This document shows positions 24,925 to 33,520 of a stretch of 64,000 nt of DNA, one piece after another. The DNA comes from Rhodococcus jostii NBRC 16295. GTDB taxonomy: Bacteria; Actinomycetota; Actinomycetes; Mycobacteriales; Mycobacteriaceae. How positions within the stretch are numbered: position 1 is the stretch's first letter; each line of letters begins with the position of its first letter. The notes beneath the pieces are model-generated. The model worked only from the letters and a program-made list of their open reading frames with translations, did no database searches and was not told the DNA's origin. Location: NCBI RefSeq assembly GCF_001894825.1, contig NZ_BCWY01000030.1:44936-108935 (forward strand), in the 5' to 3' direction. Both the position numbers and the translations under genes were made by a program.

Positions 24925-26072
24925 CGAAGAACTCGTCCGAGTCACTTCGTTCCTCGCTCCAGCGCACGGCGCTCTACGCCGGTGGTTTTCTCGGTCCGTT
25001 CGGCGGCGGGGTCGTCGCGTCGATCCTTCCCGAGATCGGTGACGACCTCGGCGTCAGCGCGTCCGCCGCGGCGAGTTCGCTGACGGCGTACCTGTTGCCG
25101 TTCGCGTTGCTGATGCTGGTGTCGGGCACGCTGGGTGCGCGGTGGGGGCAGACGCGGACGGTGCGGATCGCCTACGGGGTGTACCTGCTGTCGTCGCTGG
25201 CCTGCTTCTTCGCCCCGACCCTCCCGCTCTTCCTCGGCGCCCGCGTGCTCCAGGGGTGTTCCAACTCGTTCACGACGCCGCTGCTGCTGGCGGCACTCGC
25301 CGCGTCGACGCCGAAGAAGCACCTCGGGCGCGCGCTGGGGATCTTCGGCGCCTTCCAGGCCGCCGGACAGTCGAGCGCACCACTCGTCGGCGGGCTCGCG
25401 GCCGAGGTCGACTGGCGGCTCGCCTTCCTCGTCATCGCGCTGGTCGCCGCGGTGCTGGGGCTGGTCGGCGTTCCCGACAGCGCTCCCGCCGAGACGGGTG
25501 CCGCGCGCCCGCGACTGCGCGACGCTCTCACCCCCTCGGTGTTGAGAATCGGCGTGGTCGCGCTGCTGGGGTGGGGCGCTCTCGGCGGGCTGAGTTTCCT
25601 GGTCGCGTTCCGTACCGAGGACGTGTTCGGGCTGAGCCCCACCCAGCGCGGCCTGCTGCTCACCGGGTTCGGTGTGGCGGGCATCCTCACCGCACGCCTG
25701 GTCGGCGGGGTGATCGACAAGATCGGGGCCCGGGCCGCCGTCCTGATCGGCGCCTTCGCCGGCGCGATTCTCGTCGCGGCCGCCGGAACCGTGTCGCTCC
25801 TCGCGGTGGTGGCGGTGGCGTGGTTCGCGGCCGGAACGGCGGGTCAGTTCATCCTGGTCGGTGTCAATGCCGCCGTGCTCGGGTCGCCGGGCCCGAACCG
25901 GGGCGGCGCGGTGTCCGTCGTGCAGGCGTTGCGATTCATGGGCAACGCGCTCGCGCCGATCACCCTCACCCCGGTGTATGCGGTGTCGCCCGCGGCCGGC
26001 TTCCTCCTGCCCGCCGCGCTCCTGGCCGTGCTGGCCCCACTGCTGATGCCCCGCGACCGCTCACCCGTCTGA
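24921..26072 (+). CDS. Major facilitator superfamily transporter
   Basis: A 383-residue membrane protein with about 12 predicted helices. The family A-motif-like loop LGARWGQTRTVRIAYG (~72-87) and VGGVIDKIGARAAVLIG (~255-271) are present, as is the mid-protein VGGLAAEVDWRLAFLVIAL. It resembles drug/proton antiporters, but the substrate is unknown. It lacks the nitrate signature of NarK despite lying before nirB. GTG start overlaps the PAC2 stop (GTGA). Confidence 0.82.
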   Translation: MTKNSSESLRSSLQRTALYAGGFLGPFGGGVVASILPEIGDDLGVSASAAASSLTAYLLPFALLMLVSGTLGARWGQTRTVRIAYGVYLLSSLACFFAPTLPLFLGARVLQGCSNSFTTPLLLAALAASTPKKHLGRALGIFGAFQAAGQSSAPLVGGLAAEVDWRLAFLVIALVAAVLGLVGVPDSAPAETGAARPRLRDALTPSVLRIGVVALLGWGALGGLSFLVAFRTEDVFGLSPTQRGLLLTGFGVAGILTARLVGGVIDKIGARAAVLIGAFAGAILVAAAGTVSLLAVVAVAWFAAGTAGQFILVGVNAAVLGSPGPNRGGAVSVVQALRFMGNALAPITLTPVYAVSPAAGFLLPAALLAVLAPLLMPRDRSPV

Positions 26073-26112
26073 CACGCAGTCCATGGCGGCTGTGAGGTGT
26101 TCCTGATTCCCA

Positions 26113-26136
26113 CGTAACGTGCGCGCAGCCGTTACG
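26113..26136. promoter_or_regulatory. Inverted repeat upstream of nirBD
   Basis: CGTAAC (26113-26118) and GTTACG (26131-26136) form a perfect 6-bp inverted repeat with 12-nt spacing, 26 bp before nirB. It has GTAAC half-sites like those of nitrogen regulator GlnR but not the GTNAC-N6-GAAAC layout. A regulator site is plausible, not shown. Confidence 0.35.
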
Positions 26137-26162
26137 ACACTCCCGGGGCGGAGTCTCGGTGC

Positions 26163-28658
26163 ATGGCCCACACACCGAGTTCGAGCAAGCTGCTGGTCGT
26201 CGGCAACGGTATGGCCGGCGCACGCACCGTCGAGGAGATTCTGAATCGCGGCGGCCGCGAGCGCTTCGAGATCACCATGATCGGCGACGAGCCGTACGGC
26301 AACTACAACCGGATCATGCTCTCGCACGTGCTGTCCGGGGAGGCAGCCGTCGACGACGAGGACCTGATCCTCAACCCCATGGGCTGGTACAAGGCGAACG
26401 GCGTCAAGCTGCACGCCGGTGACCGCGCCGTCGCGCTCGACCGGTTCGCGAAGACCGTCACGTGCGAGAGCGGCCGCGTCGTCGGCTACGACGTGCTCAT
26501 CATCGCCACGGGAAGCAACACGTTCTTCCCCAACATGGACGGGCTGCGCGAGCACGACGGTCGCCTGGCCCGCGGCGTGTTCGGATTCCGCAACATCGCC
26601 GACACCAACGGCATGCTGCAGATGGCGCAGGCCCGCGACGACGTGTCGGCGGTGGTGATCGGCGGCGGTCTGCTCGGACTCGAGGCCGCGTACGGGCTGC
26701 GCACGCAGGGGCTCACGGTCGATGTCGTGCACTCCCCCGGACATCTGATGAACCAGCAGCTCGACGAGCGCGGCGGCAGCGTCCTGCGCGCCGAGATCGA
26801 GAAACTCGGGGTCGGCGTCCACACGTCGATGCGGACCACCGCCGTGCTGCGGGACGAGGCCGGCCTGGTGACCGGGGTGTCGTTCGTCGACGGTTCCACA
26901 CTGGACGCCGACATGGTCGTCGTCACCGCGGGAATCCGGCCCAACACCGAACTGGCGCGGGCGGCGGGACTGGTGGTCGAGCGCGGGGTCGTCGTCGACG
27001 ACCAGATGCGCTGCGAGGACGAAGGTTCCGTATACGCCGTCGGCGAGTGCGCGCAGCACCGAGGAGAGACCTACGGTCTGGTCGCCCCGGTGTGGGAACA
27101 GTCCGTCATCCTCGCCGAAGTCCTCACCGGCTCCAATCCGGAAGCGGCCTACGTCGGTTCGCGCACCACCACCAAACTGAAGGTCGCGGGGGTCGACGTG
27201 GCCGCGATGGGCGTCAAGGGACCGGAGACGGCGGACGACGAGTTCGTCCAGTACTACGAACCCCGCAGTGGCACGTACAAGAGCCTCGTCGTCCGGGACG
27301 GAAAGCTGATCGGCGCCACCCTGATGGGCGACATCAGCAAGGCGGGATTCCTCACGCAGGCGTTCGACGGCAAGGTCCCGCTGCCGGAGGAGCGAATCAG
27401 CATGCTCTTCGACGTCGGGGCCCCGAGCGCCGCGACGAGTGTCGCCGACCTCCCCGACGATCTGCAGGTGTGCAACTGCAACGGCGTCAGCAAGGGCGAC
27501 CTGGTGGCCTGCGTCCATTCCGGCGCCAAGACCCTCACCGACGTGTGCGCGCAGACCCGGGCGGGCAAGGGCTGCGGCTCGTGCAAAGGACTGGTCGCCG
27601 ACATCGTGGCGTGCGCCGCGGGCGGCGAACTCGAGGCCGACCCGTCCGCCGACTGGTACGTGCCCTGCATCCCGATGACCAAACCCGAACTCATCGCGAC
27701 CATCCGGGAACGCGATCTCCGCGCCGTGTCGCAGGTGTTCACCGAACTCGCGACCGGCGGCGAGGAGGACGCGACCGCGAAGATGCCGCTGGCGTCGCTG
27801 CTCCGCACCGTCTGGGGTCCCGATTGGGTGGACGAGCGCGGCGCGCTGTTCATCAACGACCGCGTGCACGCCAACATCCAACGCGACGGCACGTTCTCGG
27901 TGGTCCCGCAGATGAAGGGCGGCGTCACCACCCCGGACCAGCTCCGCAGGATCGCCGACGTGGCGGACAAGTACGCGGTGCCGCTGGTGAAGGTGACCGG
28001 CGGGCAGCGCATCGACCTTCTCGGCATCAAGAAGGAAGACCTCCCCAGGGTGTGGGGCGACCTCGACATGCCGTCCGGTTTCGCATACGGCAAGAGCATG
28101 CGCACCGTGAAAACCTGTGTCGGAACGGATTTCTGCCGCTACGGCCTCGGCGACTCGACGAGCCTCGGCATCGCTCTCGAGGAACGGTTCCAGGGCCTGG
28201 AGACGCCCGCGAAGCTCAAACTCGCCGTCGCCGGATGCCCACGCAACTGCTCCGAGGCCCTGTGCAAGGACTTCGGGGTGGTCGCGGTCGGCGACGGCCG
28301 CTGGGAGATCTACGTCGGCGGCGCCGCCGGAGCCCACATCCGCAAGGGTGACCTGCTGGCCACGGTCGAATCACCGCAAGCAGTGCTGGAACTCGGCGGT
28401 CGCTTCATCCAGTACTACCGCGAGAACGCGAAATGGCTCGAACGCACCTACGACTTCGTACCGCGGATGGGGCTCGAACATCTTCAGGCGCTGCTGGTCC
28501 GAGACGAGGAGAACATCGTGACGGGATTGGACGAACGGATCCAGACGGCCGTGGAGGGCTACCGCGACCCATGGAAGGAACGCACCGCACCGAAATCGCC
28601 GGCGCAGTTCGCCCCCTCGCTCCCCCTGCTGCCGCTCCCCCAGGTGCCGGTCCGATGA
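26163..28658 (+). CDS. nirB: Assimilatory nitrite reductase [NAD(P)H] large subunit NirB
   Basis: Reduces nitrite to ammonium with six electrons from NAD(P)H. The 831-residue protein has an FAD site VVGNGMAGARTVEEI (~12-26), an NAD site VVIGGGLLGLEAAYG (~163-177), a BFD-like [2Fe-2S] domain with CNCNG (~436) and CGSCKG (~470), then ferredoxin-like and siroheme/[4Fe-4S] domains with the cysteines of TCVGTDFC (~650) and GCPRNC (~690). All cluster cysteines are present. ATG overlap couples it to nirD. No siroheme or nitrate reductase genes lie beside it. Confidence 0.96.
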   Translation: MAHTPSSSKLLVVGNGMAGARTVEEILNRGGRERFEITMIGDEPYGNYNRIMLSHVLSGEAAVDDEDLILNPMGWYKANGVKLHAGDRAVALDRFAKTVTCESGRVVGYDVLIIATGSNTFFPNMDGLREHDGRLARGVFGFRNIADTNGMLQMAQARDDVSAVVIGGGLLGLEAAYGLRTQGLTVDVVHSPGHLMNQQLDERGGSVLRAEIEKLGVGVHTSMRTTAVLRDEAGLVTGVSFVDGSTLDADMVVVTAGIRPNTELARAAGLVVERGVVVDDQMRCEDEGSVYAVGECAQHRGETYGLVAPVWEQSVILAEVLTGSNPEAAYVGSRTTTKLKVAGVDVAAMGVKGPETADDEFVQYYEPRSGTYKSLVVRDGKLIGATLMGDISKAGFLTQAFDGKVPLPEERISMLFDVGAPSAATSVADLPDDLQVCNCNGVSKGDLVACVHSGAKTLTDVCAQTRAGKGCGSCKGLVADIVACAAGGELEADPSADWYVPCIPMTKPELIATIRERDLRAVSQVFTELATGGEEDATAKMPLASLLRTVWGPDWVDERGALFINDRVHANIQRDGTFSVVPQMKGGVTTPDQLRRIADVADKYAVPLVKVTGGQRIDLLGIKKEDLPRVWGDLDMPSGFAYGKSMRTVKTCVGTDFCRYGLGDSTSLGIALEERFQGLETPAKLKLAVAGCPRNCSEALCKDFGVVAVGDGRWEIYVGGAAGAHIRKGDLLATVESPQAVLELGGRFIQYYRENAKWLERTYDFVPRMGLEHLQALLVRDEENIVTGLDERIQTAVEGYRDPWKERTAPKSPAQFAPSLPLLPLPQVPVR

Positions 28659-28981
28659 CCGCCCTGATCGACGGTCCCTCCGAGGTCGCGGTGGGGCCGG
28701 TCAGCGACCTGACCCCGGGCGAAGGACGAACGTACGTCGTGCAGAACCGTCAGGTTGCCGTGTTCCTGTTGTCGGACGGGACCGTTCGCGCCATGGACGC
28801 GGTGTGCCCGCACCGGGGCGGCCCTCTCGCCGACGGGCAGATCGATGCCGGCAGCGTGATGTGCCCCCTCCACCAGTACGCGTTCTCCTTCGACACGGGC
28901 GCGTGCGCGTCCGAAGGTGTGGGCTCGGTGCGCACCTACGCCGCATCGATCCGCGACGGATCGGTGGTCGTGCACGTCTGA
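28655..28981 (+). CDS. nirD: Nitrite reductase small subunit NirD (Rieske type)
   Basis: Small subunit of assimilatory nitrite reductase. The 108-residue protein is a single Rieske-like domain with the [2Fe-2S] ligands CPHRGG (~46-51) and CPLHQY (~65-70), spaced as in functional Rieske proteins, so the cluster is probably present (many NirD proteins have lost it). Its ATG overlaps the nirB stop (ATGA), implying fixed stoichiometry. Confidence 0.94.
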   Translation: MTALIDGPSEVAVGPVSDLTPGEGRTYVVQNRQVAVFLLSDGTVRAMDAVCPHRGGPLADGQIDAGSVMCPLHQYAFSFDTGACASEGVGSVRTYAASIRDGSVVVHV

Positions 28982-29105
28982 GAACACGCTCGCGGGCGCT
29001 CGATCCCGGTACGGCGTGCCTTTCGGGAAAACTCCGGCTCCGCTGTCATCATGAGCTCAGCGCTGCAGCCGAAGGAGCTCGTCGCATGGACAGATCGCTG
29101 GTCGC

Positions 29106-31292
29106 GTGAATATCGTCGCGAGTCCGGAACGGCGGCGCCAATCCGCTGGGCGCCCTCCCACCGGCGTGCGACCGGTCGACACCGGGTTCCGCCCGGACAT
29201 CGAGGGTCTGCGGGCCGTCGCGGTGCTGGCCGTGGTCCTCTTTCACGTGGGTGTGCCCGGGATCGACGGCGGGTTCGCCGGCGTCGACGTCTTCTTCGTC
29301 GTCTCGGGGTTTCTCATCACCGGGCTGCTGTGGCGGGATGTGGCGTCCGCCGGCCGCGTCCGGCTCACCCGCTTCTACGGTGCTCGGGCCCGCCGACTGC
29401 TGCCCGCCGGGTGTGTCGTGCTGGTGGCCACCGCAATCGGAGCCGCGATCCTGTTACCCCCACTGCAGGCCCGCCAGGTCCTCGGCGACGGAATCGCCAG
29501 CGCTCTCTACGTCGGCAATTATCGGTTCGCGCTGCACGGCACCGACTACCTGGCCGCCGACACGCCCCCGTCGCCGTTCCAGCACTACTGGTCCCTGGGC
29601 GTGGAAGAGCAGTTCTACCTGCTGTGGCCGGCGCTGATCATCGGGGTCGCCTGGCTCGTTCGCCGCCGGACCCGGCACACCGACTCCGACACCCCACCGT
29701 CGGCGACGCCGTACCTGGTGCTTCTCGCGGTCGTCGCGGCAGTGTCATTCGCGGTCTCGCTCGACTGGACCCGCACACTGCCGCCGTGGGCGTTCTTCTC
29801 GCTGCCCGCCCGGGCGTGGGAGTTGGCCGCCGGCGGGCTGGTGGCGCTGTCGATTCGGCACTGGCGGCGACTGCCGTCGGTAGTGGCCGCCGCGGCCGGA
29901 TGGCTGGGCCTCGCCCTGATCGTCGCCGCCTGCCTCCGGCTGGGCGAGACGACACCCTATCCCGGTACCGCCGCGCTGCTGCCCGTCGTCGGCACGGTAC
30001 TGGTCATCGGGGCCGGTTGCGCGGCACCGCGACTGGGCGTCGGGCGGGGCCTGTCGCTGCCGCCGATGCGGGCTGTCGGCCGGATGTCGTATTCATGGTA
30101 CCTGTGGCACTGGCCAGTCCTGCTGCTCGCACCGGTCGTACTCGGCCGCTCACTCGTCATGACCGATCGTCTGGCGATCATCCTGGTGTCCGCCGGGCTC
30201 GCCCTCCTGACACTGCATCTGATCGAGAACCCGGTCCGCTTCGCGACCCCCCTGCGTGACTCGACCTCGCGCAGTCTCGCTCTCGGAGGCACCGTCACCG
30301 CACTCGCCGTGTGCGCAGCGCTGGTGCTGCTGGTGCTTCGGCCGGTGCCCGTCGGGCACGGTGCCGAGGCCGCCGCCCTGACCGTCGCTGCGCCACCCGT
30401 TTCGGTGGCGCCCGCGGTCGATCCGCACGAGGCGGCGGTGCAGGAGGTGACCGCGCAGGTGCAGGCGGCGGTCGCGGAATCGGCCGGGCTGCAGGCCGTC
30501 CCGTCGAATCTGTCCCCGCCGCTCGCCGACGCACCGGCAGACAAGCCGGCAGTGTTCGTCAACGGCTGCGTGCGCTCGTGGCGCGAGGTCGGGCAGGACG
30601 AGTGCGCATCGGGTGACGTGACCTCACCGACGACGGTTGCCCTGGTCGGCGATTCGCACGCCGCGATGTGGGCACCGGCGTTCGAGCAGGCCGCCGAGCA
30701 GCGTCACTGGCGGTTGGAGACCATGGGCAAGGTCACCTGCCCGCTTCTCGATCTGCCGCTCACCAGCCCCTATCTCGGGCGGGAATACACGGAATGCGAG
30801 CAATGGCGGGGTGAGGTCGTCGCCCGGCTGCAGGCAGAGCGGCCCCGGTTGATCGTGGTGAGCATGTCCCGTCGATACGGTGCCGATTTCGGTTTCACCG
30901 TCTTCGGTCGAGAGTGGCTCGACAGCCTGACCCGCCTGGTCACGGAGCTCCGGGCCACAGGCGCGGCCGTTCTGATCCTCGGACCGATCCCGGATCCGCA
31001 GTCGACCGTGCCGACCTGCCTGTCCGATCACCTGGACGACGCGACCGCCTGCTCGCCGCCGCGACCGGCCGCGGTGAACGACGCCGGCGTCGCGGCCGAG
31101 TCGGCTGTCACCACGGCAGGTGGCGGGCGGTACGCCGACCTGACCGCCCTGTTCTGCACCGCCGAGCGCTGCCCTGTCATCGTCGGCAACGACCTCGTGT
31201 ACCGCGACGACAACCACCTGACCCTCGAACACGCCCAGGCGCTCACACCTGTCGTCGCCGCGCTCGCCGACCGCGCACTCGCACCGGGCTGA
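29106..31292 (+). CDS. OafA/YrhL-type membrane acyltransferase with SGNH domain
   Basis: A 728-residue protein that should O-acylate a cell-envelope glycan. Residues ~25-390 are a 10-helix acyltransferase-3 domain: FRPDIEGLRAVAVLAVVLFH (with the catalytic-type His), VFFVVSGFLITGLL, FQHYWSLGVEEQFYLLWP and SYSWYLWHWPVLL. After a Pro/Ala linker, residues ~500-728 are an extracytoplasmic SGNH hydrolase-like domain with VALVGDSHAAMW and a C-terminal YRDDNHLT (Asp/His pair). The GTG start is assigned at 29106. Acceptor and acyl group are unknown. Confidence 0.88.
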   Translation: MNIVASPERRRQSAGRPPTGVRPVDTGFRPDIEGLRAVAVLAVVLFHVGVPGIDGGFAGVDVFFVVSGFLITGLLWRDVASAGRVRLTRFYGARARRLLPAGCVVLVATAIGAAILLPPLQARQVLGDGIASALYVGNYRFALHGTDYLAADTPPSPFQHYWSLGVEEQFYLLWPALIIGVAWLVRRRTRHTDSDTPPSATPYLVLLAVVAAVSFAVSLDWTRTLPPWAFFSLPARAWELAAGGLVALSIRHWRRLPSVVAAAAGWLGLALIVAACLRLGETTPYPGTAALLPVVGTVLVIGAGCAAPRLGVGRGLSLPPMRAVGRMSYSWYLWHWPVLLLAPVVLGRSLVMTDRLAIILVSAGLALLTLHLIENPVRFATPLRDSTSRSLALGGTVTALAVCAALVLLVLRPVPVGHGAEAAALTVAAPPVSVAPAVDPHEAAVQEVTAQVQAAVAESAGLQAVPSNLSPPLADAPADKPAVFVNGCVRSWREVGQDECASGDVTSPTTVALVGDSHAAMWAPAFEQAAEQRHWRLETMGKVTCPLLDLPLTSPYLGREYTECEQWRGEVVARLQAERPRLIVVSMSRRYGADFGFTVFGREWLDSLTRLVTELRATGAAVLILGPIPDPQSTVPTCLSDHLDDATACSPPRPAAVNDAGVAAESAVTTAGGGRYADLTALFCTAERCPVIVGNDLVYRDDNHLTLEHAQALTPVVAALADRALAPG

Positions 31293-31332
31293 GCGGTAGC
31301 GACACACCGACACCGCGTTCGGCGTCGAAGGC

Positions 31333-31773
31333 TCAGCCGACGTCGTACGACAGCACGAAGTCGTAGCCGCTGTCGCCGGGTCCCGCGATGGACAGGTCCG
31401 CGCTGCCCCGTAGGTCGGTCAGACCGCCGGTGCCCATACCCGGCACCACCTCGATCCGTGCCGACACGGAACCCTGGTCCTGGCTGCCGATGTGCTGGAA
31501 CACGCACGTCCCGTCGTGCCCTCCGATCGAGCCCTCGAAGCGCTCGAGGCCGAGCACCGGCGCCGCATCGGCCTTGTAAGCGATCAGGTAGACCACCGAG
31601 CTCGTTCCCTCGATGTCCCCCGAGTACGAGTACGCGACGGTCGCTCGGGTCGCACCGCGTGTGGGGTAGTAGGTGTCGCAGGCGGTCGTGCCTTCGCCGT
31701 CGATGTCGACGATCACCGATTCCGACCACGAGGCGATGGAGAAGGTGCCTCGTGCAGTGTGTGAGTAGCTCAT
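31333..31773 (-). CDS. DUF3224 domain-containing protein
   Basis: A 146-residue protein matching the DUF3224 (allene-oxide-cyclase-like barrel) family: G-T-F-S-I-ASW near the start, a central YSGDIEGTSSVVYLIAY, GLERFEGSIGGHDGTCVFQHIGS (~78-100) and SADLSIAGPGDSGYDFVLSYDV at the end. Family members are small soluble beta-barrels of unknown function. ATG start; divergent from the AraC regulator, 77 bp apart, which might control it. Confidence 0.8.
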   Translation of the reverse strand: MSYSHTARGTFSIASWSESVIVDIDGEGTTACDTYYPTRGATRATVAYSYSGDIEGTSSVVYLIAYKADAAPVLGLERFEGSIGGHDGTCVFQHIGSQDQGSVSARIEVVPGMGTGGLTDLRGSADLSIAGPGDSGYDFVLSYDVG

Positions 31774-31850
31774 GACACGGAACTCTAGGTACGCGGTGGC
31801 GTGACGTTCTTGAACATTCGCGACACCATTCGCGACACTAGGATGGGCGA

Positions 31851-32651
31851 GTGCCGAGTGTGCCAGGACATCCCGAGGCCATCATCCGCCCCACGGTCGA
31901 CGAGCGGGGGTTCGGCGTCGAACGGGTCGCTCCCCGAGAGGCTTTGGCCGAGTTCGTCGACTACCACTGGCTGGTGAGGTGGTCGGTACCGAAGCCCCAT
32001 CGACAGCAGGTGGTACCCCAGCCCCGCGTTCATGTCGCTGCCGAGGACGGACAGTTGCTGGTGCACGGGATCTCCCGGTCGCCGTTCTACCGAACGCTGA
32101 CCGGGAACGGCCACGTGCTGGGAGCCGCGTTCCACGCCGGAGGGTTCCGGCCTCTGCTGAGGGGCAGCGTCGGCGCGATCTCGGGAACCGTCCAGCCCGG
32201 ACGGGATCTGCTCGCCGGTGACGATCGCCCGGTCGCGGAGCGAATCCTCGCCGGCACGGACACCGCGGAGATGATCGACGACTTCGAGCGATACCTTCTC
32301 CGCACCGATCCCGTTCCGGATCCCACGGGACGGGAGATCACGGCTCTGGTGGGCGACGCCCAGTGCAACCGCGACATCGTCCGCGCAGACCAGCTCGCCG
32401 CACGTGCCGGCTGTAGCCTGCGTACCCTGCAACGCCTGTTCACCGAGTACGTCGGCATCGGTCCGAAGTGGGTGATCCAGCGGTTCCGAATCCTCGACGC
32501 GGCCGGCGCAGCCCACTCGGGCGAGCGGATCGACTGGTCTGCGCTCGCCTACGAACTGGGGTTCAGCGACCAGGCCCACCTGACCCGTGTCTTCACTCAC
32601 GTCGTCGGGACACCACCGGCGACCTATCAGCGCACGCTCGGCCTGCTGTAG
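31851..32651 (+). CDS. AraC-family transcriptional regulator
   Basis: A 266-residue regulator. The N-terminal ~150 residues (APREALAEFVDYHWLVRW, HVLGAAFHAGGFRPLL) match the ligand-binding region common in actinobacterial AraC proteins with DUF6597-type N-domains. The C-terminal double helix-turn-helix includes RADQLAARAGCSLRTLQRLFTEYVGIGPKWVIQRFR and WSALAYELGFSDQAHLTRVFTHVVGTPPATYQR. The start is GTG at 31851. Ligand unknown; the adjacent divergent DUF3224 gene is the obvious candidate target. Confidence 0.88.
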   Translation: MPSVPGHPEAIIRPTVDERGFGVERVAPREALAEFVDYHWLVRWSVPKPHRQQVVPQPRVHVAAEDGQLLVHGISRSPFYRTLTGNGHVLGAAFHAGGFRPLLRGSVGAISGTVQPGRDLLAGDDRPVAERILAGTDTAEMIDDFERYLLRTDPVPDPTGREITALVGDAQCNRDIVRADQLAARAGCSLRTLQRLFTEYVGIGPKWVIQRFRILDAAGAAHSGERIDWSALAYELGFSDQAHLTRVFTHVVGTPPATYQRTLGLL

Positions 32652-32667
32652 CCCGGCCGGGCCCGGC

Positions 32668-32880
32668 TCAACTCGCGAAGCCGAGCCCCCGCTCCGTGAG
32701 TTCCTCCTCGAGGATTCGGATCGCCTTCGGTCCGACGCCGTGGATCTTCAGCAGTTCCTTGGCGGTGACCGTCGTCAACTGGTCGAAACGCGTATAGCCG
32801 TGGGAGGCGAGCTCACGGCGGGAGACCTTCCCCATGCTCGCGGGAAACTCCGTCTGGCCTGCGGTGTCGGAAGACGACAT
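32668..32880 (-). CDS. Small helix-hairpin-helix DNA-binding protein
   Basis: A 70-residue protein with one helix-hairpin-helix of the RNA-polymerase-alpha-CTD/RecR-like type: LTTVTAKELLKIHGVGPKAIRILEEELTERGL, with the IHGVGPKA hairpin. Preceding SRRELASHGYTRFDQL is typical of this small family. Probable nonspecific DNA contact; role unknown. The ATG at 32880 is chosen because it starts only 11 bp after the XRE-cupin stop, placing both in one unit. Confidence 0.75.
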   Translation of the reverse strand: MSSSDTAGQTEFPASMGKVSRRELASHGYTRFDQLTTVTAKELLKIHGVGPKAIRILEEELTERGLGFAS

Positions 32881-32891
32881 GTCGGTCCTTT

Positions 32892-33473
32892 CTACTCGTT
32901 GTGATCGGCGTGCAGGTGGGCACGCTCGCCGTCGTGGTCGAAGATCGTGAGGATCTCCACGGGACCGTCGTGGGCGCCGATGGAGTGCGGAACCATGGTC
33001 GAGAATTCTGCTGCGGCACCGGCTTCGATCAGTATGGTTCGCTCGCCCAGTTGCAGGCGGGCTGTCCCCGACAGGACCGTGAACCACTCGTGACCGGGGT
33101 GCACGCTGACGTGCTCCGGCCCGGCCGGCCGCTCGGGGGTGATGCGCATCTTCGCGACAGTCGCGCCGTGGAGAGCACGTTCACGAGACAGGAGCCAGAT
33201 CGTCAAGCCGCGCGTGTGTTCGGGTAGCGGCCGGATCACCACATCGTCGTCTTCTACGGACTCGACGAGTTGATCGAGCGTGGTGCCGAGCGCCCGCGCG
33301 ATGGGAACCAGCTGGTCGAGCGCGATCCTGCGATGCCCGGTCTCGATGCGGCTGAGGGTGGACGGGCTGAGGTAGCAGCGAGCAGCAAGGGCATCGAGCG
33401 ACCATCCCCGCGCCACCCTCAGACCGCGGATGCGCTGACGGATCACGCTGTCCAATCCCAGTTCTTGCGTCAT
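32892..33473 (-). CDS. XRE-family regulator with C-terminal cupin
   Basis: A 193-residue regulator. Helix-turn-helix at ~10-65 (IRGLRVARGWSLDALAARCYLSPSTLSRIETGHRR) and a C-terminal cupin domain (~105-190) with PGHEWFTVLSGTARLQLGERTILIEAGAAAEFSTMVPHSIGA. These proteins sense small ligands and often autoregulate. The start ATG at 33473 gives MTQELGLDSV; the -10-like TACACT ends 7 nt upstream, so the transcript may be leaderless. Divergent from the methyltransferase, 47 bp apart. Confidence 0.87.
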   Translation of the reverse strand: MTQELGLDSVIRQRIRGLRVARGWSLDALAARCYLSPSTLSRIETGHRRIALDQLVPIARALGTTLDQLVESVEDDDVVIRPLPEHTRGLTIWLLSRERALHGATVAKMRITPERPAGPEHVSVHPGHEWFTVLSGTARLQLGERTILIEAGAAAEFSTMVPHSIGAHDGPVEILTIFDHDGERAHLHADHNE

Positions 33474-33488
33474 ACGCAAGAGTGTATG
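33465..33488 (-). promoter_or_regulatory. Promoter/operator of XRE-cupin gene
   Basis: TTGCGT (33465-33470) and ACGCAA (33474-33479) form a perfect inverted repeat spanning the XRE start codon, and CATAC/GTATG (33471-33475, 33484-33488) forms a second overlapping one. On the minus strand TACACT (33486-33481) is a -10-like hexamer 7 nt before the ATG. A likely autoregulatory operator that would also affect the divergent methyltransferase gene. Confidence 0.5.
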
Positions 33489-33520
33489 CGAGAGGAGCAT
33501 GACGTGGCTAGCCTGGAGCC

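Noticed and set aside
24921..26072. NarK-type nitrate/nitrite transporter for nirBD
   Set aside because: The MFS protein lacks the nitrate signature motifs and is coupled to the PAC2 gene rather than to nirB.
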